A stretch of 16,992 bases of DNA from Anaerolineales bacterium UBA5069 (GTDB lineage: Bacteria > Chloroflexota > Anaerolineae > Caldilineales > Caldilineaceae), in NCBI GenBank assembly GCA_002415895.1, contig DIAV01000051.1, positions 28,788-45,779 of the forward strand, given 5' to 3'. How positions within the stretch are numbered: the first letter of the stretch is position 1; every line of letters begins with the position of its first letter. This document shows, in pieces, positions 1 to 6,696 of the stretch. A model generated the notes under the pieces. It saw only the letters and a program-made list of their open reading frames with translations, was not told the DNA's origin and did not search any database. Both the position numbers and the translations under genes were made by a program.

Positions 1-183
1 CCTCTGTGCCTTTGCGTTGCGCAGTTGCAGTTTTGTGTTGCGGTGGAAACCGCCAACGCGCGCGGGGCGCGCCGCCTGCGTCGCTCGCGGCCCTGCAATG
101 GTAGAATGGGCCGTATATCTTGCGCCCTGAGGTCCAGGGCCGCGTTCGCCAATCACTGATCAGCAACTCTGCTGGTGTGACTA
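1..183. other. Upstream intergenic and leader region
   Basis: There is no convincing coding sequence here. The first ~30 bases (CTCTGTGCCTTTGCGTTGCG) resemble a kind of repetitive phrase I recall from bacterial intergenic spacers, but only a fragment is visible. Positions 37-57 can fold into an imperfect hairpin: GTTGCGGT pairs with ACCGCCAAC with one bulged base around a GGAA tetraloop. No T-tract follows, so it is not a clear terminator. A GC-rich stretch at 55-90 precedes the promoter at 99-107, and the rest would be the 5' leader of the first glycosyltransferase gene. Confidence 0.4.
99..107 (+). promoter_or_regulatory. Extended -10 promoter of the GT-C operon
   Basis: TGGTAGAAT matches an extended -10 element (TGnTATAAT) with one deviation. 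No recognisable -35 lies 16-18 bp upstream, where the sequence is GC-rich (around CGTCGC). The 12-mer TGGTAGAATGGG is identical to one on the - strand at 12388-12399, upstream of another operon. Transcription would begin near 113-115, giving a leader of about 70 nt to the TTG at 184 or 130 nt to the ATG at 244. Confidence 0.5.
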
Positions 184-2157
184 TTGCCCAAATCTGCGAA
201 GAAGGTTGTGCATCAGAGCGCCGCGTCAATTGCACCTGCGCCCATGCCAACTGCGCCACGCGTGGCGCTGATTACGACACTGCTGGTGGCCTTTGCGCTG
301 CGCGCACACCACCTGACATTTGAAAGCCTGTGGAGCGACGAGGGCATTAGCCTGCAGCGCGCTGCAGAGCCTTTGCGTGCCATGCTGGCGGCCATGCCTG
401 TTGAGCATGCCCCGGGCTATTTTGTCGCGCTGCGCGGCTGGATGGCACTGGCGGGCGACTCTGACTTTGCGCTGCGCTTCTTTTCGCTGCTGGGCAGCGT
501 GCTGGCCGTGGCGCTGCTGCAGCGCCTGAGCAGCGATTTGGCTCGCCCCAGCGCCGTGCGTCGCTGGATTGGGCTGCTAAGCGCAATGCTGCTGGCCACC
601 AATGCCTTCCAGGTGGCCTATGCACAGGAAGCGCGCATGTATGCGTGGCTGCTGGCAATGAGCCTGACCGCCACGCTCGCCCTCTGGCATCTGCTCAACG
701 TGCGTGAGCAGCGCGGCCCCACGCACCGCTACGCGGCAGTGGGATGGGGCATTGCCTATGCGCTGGCAATTGCGGCGAGCGTCTATCTGCATTACTTTGG
801 CGCACTGGTCGCCATTGCCCACCTGCTTTACGTGCTGGGCTGGGCGATTGCCACCCGCCGCTGGAAAGCGGCTGGTCTCTGGGCAGCGTGGGCGGCGGCC
901 GGTCTGCTGCTCTTTGCGCCGTGGCTGCCGCGCGCGCTGGGTGTCTTTGGCTTTGGCGGCTGGCGGTCGGGAGGCTCTGTCAATGAAATTCCCATGCGCT
1001 ACCTGGTGGCCTACAGTGGTGGCGCCGCCATGCCCGCCCCGTGGGACGCAATCATCCCCTGGGTAACGCTGGCCCTCGCCATTCTGGGGGCCGTGTGGTG
1101 GGTGCGCACGCGACGCAGCGGTGGCTTGCTCATGGGCGCGCTGGCGCTGATTCCCTTGGTCGCAGTGCTGCTGCTGGCCGCGCGCAACCCTGACTACCAC
1201 GAACGCTACACAATCTTCATCAGCGCCGCACTTATTGCCCTGGCCTCTGCGGGAACCATCGCACTGGAGCCGCGCCTCTGGTCGCGCGACAGGGCGCGCC
1301 GGCGGCTCAACGGCCTGCCTGTGGCCACAGCCGCTGTCGCCGCTATTCTGGTGGGTGCCAACTTCGCCGCGCTGGCCAATACCTATGGCAACAGCGCGCT
1401 CCACAAGCCCGACTATCGCGCCGCCGCCGCACGCATTCAGGCCGAACAGCGCCCTGGTGACGTGATTCTCGTTGACGGCCCGGACCCAGAGCGCGTCTTC
1501 ACACGCTATTACACAGGCGGCCTGCCGATTGTGGACCTGCGCGACCTTGAGGGCGCAGCGGACAATACAGTGGACGCGCGCCTGCGCGCCGCAACCGCCG
1601 ATGCAGGGCGCGTGTGGGAGTTGCTCTATTTCCACGATCCGGCCGCTGTCCAGGTGTGGCTGGCAACAAACACCTGGCCCACCGAACCCACCTACCACAA
1701 CAACATCCGCGTCACGCTCTACGGGCTTGCCAATCGCGTTGCGGATGTAACGGGCGCGCCGCCACTTGCCAACAGACCGCTGGCCTTCGGCGATGCCCTG
1801 ACGCTCGAGCGCGTTGCGCTGACCCCCACCCAATTGCAGCGGGGCGACGTCCTGCGCGTCTCCACCGATTGGCTGACACACGCCGCACCCCCCGATTTGA
1901 AGTTCAGCCTGCGCATGAATGACGCATCGGGCAACCCGATTCTCTTTTCCGACTACAAGCCGCAAAACTGGTTCGCACCCACGTCAAGCTGGGCCGTGGG
2001 CCAACCAGCGCGCGACCAGCATGGGCTGCAGACCAATACACTTGCCACAGGCGCGTATACAGTCACGCTGCGTCTCTACGATGAAGCGAGCGGCGCGCCC
2101 GTTGTTACGGCTGCCGGGGAAGACCTGCCGCTGGGCGTGGTGGAACTGCTGCCATGA
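184..2157 (+). CDS. GT39/ArnT-like membrane glycosyltransferase
   Basis: Likely a GT-C-fold integral membrane enzyme that transfers a sugar from a polyprenyl-phosphate donor to an acceptor outside the membrane; substrate unknown. The first extracytoplasmic loop has the acidic pair typical of the family (SDEG, residues 51-54), followed by HAP at 75-77, which replaces the usual HPP. A YAQEARMYA motif common in GT39 proteins sits after the next helices. Around ten hydrophobic segments span residues ~28-400. Residues ~400-525 form a soluble stretch, and ~528-657 a beta-rich tail like those of the next two genes. The start is uncertain: TTG at 184 gives the longest protein, while ATG at 244 (residue 21) puts the first helix near the N-terminus. 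Neither has a good Shine-Dalgarno. The stop overlaps the next start as ATGA. The family is fairly sure, the sugar specificity is not. Confidence 0.85.
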   Translation: MPKSAKKVVHQSAASIAPAPMPTAPRVALITTLLVAFALRAHHLTFESLWSDEGISLQRAAEPLRAMLAAMPVEHAPGYFVALRGWMALAGDSDFALRFFSLLGSVLAVALLQRLSSDLARPSAVRRWIGLLSAMLLATNAFQVAYAQEARMYAWLLAMSLTATLALWHLLNVREQRGPTHRYAAVGWGIAYALAIAASVYLHYFGALVAIAHLLYVLGWAIATRRWKAAGLWAAWAAAGLLLFAPWLPRALGVFGFGGWRSGGSVNEIPMRYLVAYSGGAAMPAPWDAIIPWVTLALAILGAVWWVRTRRSGGLLMGALALIPLVAVLLLAARNPDYHERYTIFISAALIALASAGTIALEPRLWSRDRARRRLNGLPVATAAVAAILVGANFAALANTYGNSALHKPDYRAAAARIQAEQRPGDVILVDGPDPERVFTRYYTGGLPIVDLRDLEGAADNTVDARLRAATADAGRVWELLYFHDPAAVQVWLATNTWPTEPTYHNNIRVTLYGLANRVADVTGAPPLANRPLAFGDALTLERVALTPTQLQRGDVLRVSTDWLTHAAPPDLKFSLRMNDASGNPILFSDYKPQNWFAPTSSWAVGQPARDQHGLQTNTLATGAYTVTLRLYDEASGAPVVTAAGEDLPLGVVELLP

Positions 2158-4247
2158 ACACACCCATGACGCGGCCCCTCGAGGCCCAGCCCGCGACTGC
2201 AGAGATGTATTGGCGCAATCGCGCGCGCTGGCTGCTGCTCGCGCTCACAATTGGCGCATTCGCGCATGTGGTCATCGCCCTGGGTCTCAAAGACCTCTGG
2301 TGGGACGAGAGCCTGAGCCTGCAGCGCGCCGAATCCAGCCTGTGGCCGCTGCTGCGCGGGCTGCTGCTGCTCAAGGACGGCATGACCGAAGTGCCGACCA
2401 TCGACCAACACCCCTTCTTCTACTTTTTGCTGCAGGGCGCGCTGTTGCGCACAGCGGGCAACAGCGAGTTTGTGCTGCGCTTCGTATCGGCTATGGCCGC
2501 CACGCTGCTTGTGCCGGTTGTCTATGTGACGGCGCACTTCTATGTGCGCAAGAACGTACTGCCGGCCTCCGCGCCCCTGTGGAGCGCACTGCTGGCGGCC
2601 ACCAGCCCCTTCTTCTTGTGGTATGGGCAAGAGGCGCGACCCTATGCACTGTGGGCCGTGCTGGCTGTGCTCAGCACCTATCTGCTCCTGCGCAGCATTG
2701 AGTCCGAACCATCGCGCCGGTCACTGCGCAGATGGCGCTTCGGCTATGGCGTGGCGCTGCTTGTCTTCCTCACAACGCATTACTACGCCGTCTTTCTGCT
2801 GCCTGTACACGCGTTCATGATCTACAGTGTACTGCGTGTGCACAACCGCAGACGCGCCCTGCTGCTGGCGGCAGGACTGCTGGCGATTGGCGCACTCGTT
2901 GGCTCAATTGCGCTCTGGCTTGTGCTCAGCCAGGGGGGCGGCGGCAACTTCAGCACTGTGCAATTGCGCGTGCTTCTCCCCGATCTGCTCAACGCCTTCA
3001 GCCTTGGTCTCAGTGTTGACTTGAACAAGGTGCGCTGGCTTGATTTTCTCTTCGGCGCCGTCGCACTGCTGGGCGGCATATGGATGGTGCGCGCCCGCAG
3101 CAGCCAGCCCAACCTGCGCTGGGTGCTCGTGGCCGCCCTCATTACGCCCATTGTCGTCCTCTTCGGCGTCAATCTGGTGCGCCCCGTTTACATGAACGCC
3201 CGCCACATGAGCCTGATTGCAGGCTTCTACATCCTGCTGGTGGGGGCAGGGCTGAGTGTGATCCAGAACCGCATGCGCAGCGGCCAGTGGGTGGCAGCGG
3301 TGCTGGCGCTTGTGCTTCTGGGCGGCTCGGCCTACAGCACATTCAACTACTACGCCGACGAGCGCTATGGCAAGGACGATTTCAGCGCGCTGGGCACCTA
3401 CATGACGGGGCGCATGATGGCCGGCGACGCCATCCTCTACCTGCCCCCTGCATCGTGGCGCATTTTTGACTACTATGTGCCACTCGACGCCGTGCGCGCC
3501 GCCATGGATGTCGGCGCGCCCATGGCGCTCTATGGCGCACCCTTGCTGGACCCCAATCGCGAGCAAACGATTCCGCTGTTGGAGGACCTGGGCCGACGCT
3601 ATCGTCGCATCTGGGTCATTAAATCGGGCACCTTCCCCTATCCAGACCCCGAAAGTGACATAGAGGCGTGGCTGCGCGAGAATTTTCTGCTCGTGCGCGA
3701 TGCCGAGTTTTACAGTGGCTCCAGCCTGCACGCGCAGCTCTATCTGCCCCAGGTGCCCGTCTACGAGGAACAGCCGCCCGGCATTCAATTCACCACCAGC
3801 ATCACCTTTGGCGATCAGGTGCAGCTTGAAGGCTATGCGATTGATACCGAAACGTGGGCCGCGGGGGGCTATGGGCTGCCGCTGCCCGTGACGCTCTTCT
3901 GGCAGGCCGTGGGCAATAAGCCGGATGTGCGCTACAAGTACATTTTGAGCCTCGTCGCCCCGGGCGAGGGTGCGCCGCAGGTGCTGGGCGTCACAGAGCG
4001 CGAGCCCTACGAGGGTGACATCCCCACCACCTTCTGGGATCCGGGCAAGATAATTGCCGAATACCTGGAGTTGAAGTTGACGCAGCCGATACCCGCCGGC
4101 ACGCAGCCCGTGCTCACCCTGCGCATGTATGACGCGACGACGCTTGAGCCACTGCCTGTAACAGCGCAAAGCGACAACGCACTCCTTGAAGATGGCTTCA
4201 CTGTCGTGCTGCCCCTCGCACCCGTGCTGGAAGAGCCGTTACCGTGA
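2154..4247 (+). CDS. GT39/ArnT-like membrane glycosyltransferase, paralogue of the upstream gene
   Basis: A second GT-C-type membrane glycosyltransferase of 697 residues. It parallels the upstream protein: LWWDESLSLQRAE (48-60) corresponds to LWSDEGISLQRAA, GNSEFVLRF to GDSDFALRF, and YGQEARPYA to YAQEARMYA. This suggests tandem duplication. The catalytic-loop acidic pair is D51-E52 and the conserved His-Pro is DQHPFFY (84-90), closer to the family consensus than in the first protein. About ten membrane segments lie between residues 28 and 400. The C-terminal part from ~541 is beta-rich with W-x-P-G and PAGT...LTLRMYD elements matching the module in the neighbours. The ATG overlaps the upstream stop by 4 nt, so translation is probably coupled. 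The expected role is glycan or glycolipid assembly on the outer face; the substrate cannot be read from the sequence. Confidence 0.87.
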   Translation: MNTPMTRPLEAQPATAEMYWRNRARWLLLALTIGAFAHVVIALGLKDLWWDESLSLQRAESSLWPLLRGLLLLKDGMTEVPTIDQHPFFYFLLQGALLRTAGNSEFVLRFVSAMAATLLVPVVYVTAHFYVRKNVLPASAPLWSALLAATSPFFLWYGQEARPYALWAVLAVLSTYLLLRSIESEPSRRSLRRWRFGYGVALLVFLTTHYYAVFLLPVHAFMIYSVLRVHNRRRALLLAAGLLAIGALVGSIALWLVLSQGGGGNFSTVQLRVLLPDLLNAFSLGLSVDLNKVRWLDFLFGAVALLGGIWMVRARSSQPNLRWVLVAALITPIVVLFGVNLVRPVYMNARHMSLIAGFYILLVGAGLSVIQNRMRSGQWVAAVLALVLLGGSAYSTFNYYADERYGKDDFSALGTYMTGRMMAGDAILYLPPASWRIFDYYVPLDAVRAAMDVGAPMALYGAPLLDPNREQTIPLLEDLGRRYRRIWVIKSGTFPYPDPESDIEAWLRENFLLVRDAEFYSGSSLHAQLYLPQVPVYEEQPPGIQFTTSITFGDQVQLEGYAIDTETWAAGGYGLPLPVTLFWQAVGNKPDVRYKYILSLVAPGEGAPQVLGVTEREPYEGDIPTTFWDPGKIIAEYLELKLTQPIPAGTQPVLTLRMYDATTLEPLPVTAQSDNALLEDGFTVVLPLAPVLEEPLP

Positions 4248-6520
4248 GCGCACGCGCCAATCGGTTACTGCCCGCGCTGATTATCGCGGGCTTCTTAATC
4301 ATTGCCTTTGCCTTCAGCCTGCGTGTGCCCCCTTTTGAAACACCAGACGAAGTGAATCACTTCGGCTTTGCACGCAACATTGCCCAGGGCAACGGGCTGC
4401 CCGTGCAAGCGGCCACACCCACAGGTCCGTGGGAACACGAGGGCAGCCAGCCGCCACTCTACTACCTGATTACAGGCGCCCTGACGCACCGGATTGACCA
4501 GTCGGACTTCCCCGCACTCGCACGGCGCAATCCCCACGCCAACATCGGCAATCCCCTTTATCCGGGCAACAAGAACTTCATGCTTTTCAGCGGCGCCAAT
4601 CACCCGCTGCAAGGCACGAACCTGGCGCTGCACGTGGGGCGCTGGTTCTCAATTTTGCTGGGCGCGCTCTCCCTGTGGCTGACCTTGCTGACGGCACGGC
4701 TGGTCTTTGGCGGGCGTGATCCACGCGCGCTGCTGGCCCTGGGCGTGGCTGCGGCCATCCCTCAATTCGCATTTATTCACGCATCCTTCAGCAACGACGC
4801 GCTCATCACATTCATGAGCACGGCCACCCTGTACTGGCTGGCGCGGCTTGTAACGACCGCCGACGCCGAGGAAATTTCGTGGCGGGCATGGCTGCTGCTG
4901 GGCGTATTGCTGGGTGCGGCCGCGTTAAGCAAGCTCCAGGGGCTGGGGCTGAGTGTGATGGCGGGGCTGGTTATCCTGTGGCTGGCCTGGCGACAGCGGC
5001 AAATGCGCGTTATCTGGCGGGCGCTGCCGTGGGTGGCGCTGCCGCCCCTGCTGATTGCGGGCTGGTGGTTTGCGCGCAACTGGGTTCTGTATGGCGACAT
5101 CACGGGCACAACGCTGCTGCTCACCCTCAACGGGCTGCGCACGGAGACGCGCGATTTTGCCGATTGGTGGCTGGAGTTCCGCGGGCTGCGCTACTCATTC
5201 TGGGGTCTCTTCGGCTGGTTCAACATCCTGTTGCCCCAGTGGTACTACACGCTCATGGATGTGCTCATGCTTGTGGCCATGGGCGGCGCAGCAGCGGCGC
5301 TTGGTACGCGACTGCGCCGTCGCAACGCTGATCAGGCAGCAGGCACACGCGTGCTCGTGCTGCTGCTGGCGTGGGCGCTGCTGGTAACCGTGCTGCTCTT
5401 TGCGTTTACCGAACGGGCGGCGGCCAGCCAGGGGCGGCTGCTCTTCCCTGCCATCAGCGCAATTACCATACTGGGTGTGTTGGGCATGGCCGTTTGGCTG
5501 CGCCTGTTGCCGCGGCCGGCCGCGGCAATCTTCTGGACGGGCTTGCTGGGGCTGCTTGTGGGAATTTCCGCCTACACGCTGACCGTGCTGCTGCCCGGCG
5601 CGTACCGGCCGGTTGCGGCTGTGGACACACTCCCCCTGCCTGCACAGCCGGTTGATCTTCGTTACGCGGCCTCCACAGAGATCGCACTTGTGGGGGCAAT
5701 TGCGCCCACGCGCGTGGCAGCCGGGCAGGACGTGCCCGTAACGCTCTATTTCACCGCACCCCTGACACCCACCCAGGACGACGTGCTCTTTGTGCAGTTG
5801 CTCGATGCACAGGGCGACACCATTGCCAACGTCACCACCCACCCGGGCTGGGGGCGCAACCCCACCTCATTGTGGCGCGCCGGGGCCATCTACCCCGACG
5901 CCTACTCGCTGGCATTGACAGGCGCACTCGACAATCGCTCACCGCTGGCGGCGCGCCTGTATGTGGGCTTTGTCGATCCCACCGCAGAAACAATTGGCCC
6001 GGCGGCAGCCACCAACGCTGCCGGTGAACCAGCAGTGCCCATCATCGGCACAGTGGTCATTGAGCCATCAGCGCCGCCCACCCTCGCTGCGTTGGGGCTG
6101 CCCGCACACGGCGCCGCGTTTGGCAACGTCATTACCATTGCAGGCGCAGGCCCGTCCGCCGCACTCGCGGCCGCAAGTTCCGTCATCACGCCCACGCTGC
6201 TCTATCAGGCAGTGGGCCAGCCTGCCACCGCCTACACAGCCTTTGTGCATGTGCTCGATGCTGCGGGCAACCAGGTGGCAGGCATGGACCAGCCCCCCGC
6301 CGGCGGCCGCCTGCCCACGGACTTGTGGCGCGCGGGCGATGTGATTGCGGCGGCGTTCCCCATTACCCTGCCCAGCCGGCTTGCCGCGGGCGACTACACG
6401 GTGGTCACCGGCTTCTATGAAAGCAGCAGCAACGGCGCGCGCCGCCTGCCTGTGACGGACGCCGCAGGACACAAGGCGGGCGATGGCTGGGTGGAGGTGG
6501 GGCAGGTGCGTGTCAAGTAA
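4244..6520 (+). CDS. DUF2142/GT39-like membrane protein with two C-terminal beta modules
   Basis: A polytopic membrane protein of 758 residues starting with GTG, which overlaps the previous stop as GTGA. The motif PPFETPDEVNHF (29-40) is the hallmark of DUF2142-type GT-C proteins, with D35-E36 as the probable metal or donor-binding acidic pair. EGSQPPLYY (66-74) is the family's second loop motif. About ten to eleven hydrophobic helices run to ~residue 455. Two extracytoplasmic beta-rich repeats then follow (~465-613 and ~614-758). Each has a VxLLDAxG or VHVLDAAG strand, a (P)T(S/D)LWRAG motif and a final strand with GFVD or GFYE. The domain type is well supported; the substrate, and whether the protein transfers sugars, are inferred. 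It is the last gene of the operon and is followed by a long hairpin. Confidence 0.85.
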   Translation: MSARANRLLPALIIAGFLIIAFAFSLRVPPFETPDEVNHFGFARNIAQGNGLPVQAATPTGPWEHEGSQPPLYYLITGALTHRIDQSDFPALARRNPHANIGNPLYPGNKNFMLFSGANHPLQGTNLALHVGRWFSILLGALSLWLTLLTARLVFGGRDPRALLALGVAAAIPQFAFIHASFSNDALITFMSTATLYWLARLVTTADAEEISWRAWLLLGVLLGAAALSKLQGLGLSVMAGLVILWLAWRQRQMRVIWRALPWVALPPLLIAGWWFARNWVLYGDITGTTLLLTLNGLRTETRDFADWWLEFRGLRYSFWGLFGWFNILLPQWYYTLMDVLMLVAMGGAAAALGTRLRRRNADQAAGTRVLVLLLAWALLVTVLLFAFTERAAASQGRLLFPAISAITILGVLGMAVWLRLLPRPAAAIFWTGLLGLLVGISAYTLTVLLPGAYRPVAAVDTLPLPAQPVDLRYAASTEIALVGAIAPTRVAAGQDVPVTLYFTAPLTPTQDDVLFVQLLDAQGDTIANVTTHPGWGRNPTSLWRAGAIYPDAYSLALTGALDNRSPLAARLYVGFVDPTAETIGPAAATNAAGEPAVPIIGTVVIEPSAPPTLAALGLPAHGAAFGNVITIAGAGPSAALAAASSVITPTLLYQAVGQPATAYTAFVHVLDAAGNQVAGMDQPPAGGRLPTDLWRAGDVIAAAFPITLPSRLAAGDYTVVTGFYESSSNGARRLPVTDAAGHKAGDGWVEVGQVRVK

Positions 6521-6663
6521 CCGCGCGTAAATAAACTGCGGAACACAGATCAAGGTGGAAACAGCAGGGATAACAGCGGAAAACGGTGAATAGCCGTCGT
6601 TTTCCGTTGTTATCCCTGCTGTTTCCGCCTTGATCTGTGTTCCGCAGTTCCCCTAACCGCGCG
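6518..6663. repeat. 10-bp direct repeats flanking the inverted repeat
   Basis: TAACCGCGCG occurs at 6518-6527 and again at 6654-6663, bracketing the 116-nt palindrome with 6 nt (left) and 4 nt (right) between repeat and arm. The left copy contains the stop codon of the upstream gene. This arrangement looks like a target-site duplication around a small non-autonomous palindromic element. A chance match of GC-rich sequence is also possible, since the right copy is part of a local palindrome (AACCGCGCGGTT, 6655-6666). Confidence 0.45.
6534..6649 (+). repeat. 116-nt inverted repeat (52-nt arms, 12-nt loop)
   Basis: The left arm 6534-6585 pairs with the right arm 6598-6649 over 52 positions with only two differences (6556/6627 and 6576/6607). 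Both differences are G-U pairs when the + strand is transcribed but A-C mismatches in the - strand transcript. The arm contains GGAA at 6540, 6557 and 6578, giving it an internal quasi-repeat look. It lies 13 nt after the stop of the + strand operon and just before the convergent Lon gene. It could end or protect the + strand mRNA, but there is no T-tract. It could also be a copy of a dispersed palindromic repeat family. Confidence 0.9.
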
Positions 6664-6672
6664 GTTCAGCAA

Positions 6673-6696
6673 TTTTCAATCTTCAATTCTCAATTA
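6673..6696. repeat. 8-nt AT-rich quasi-tandem repeat
   Basis: TTTTCAAT, CTTCAATT and CTCAATTA are three imperfect 8-nt units in a sequence otherwise above 60% GC. They include the stop codon and the last four codons (Ile-Ile-Glu-Asn) of the Lon-like gene, so the repeat has defined that protein's C-terminal end. Similar TTTTCAAT strings are common in intergenic DNA of some bacteria (from memory); I see no function. Confidence 0.5.

Noticed and set aside
577..1965. 462-codon open frame on the - strand
   Set aside because: Antisense to the first GT39 gene, with unbiased His/Gln/Arg/Cys-rich composition and no recognisable family.
2904..4169. 421-codon open frame on the - strand
   Set aside because: Antisense to the second GT39 gene, without motifs or hydrophobic pattern.
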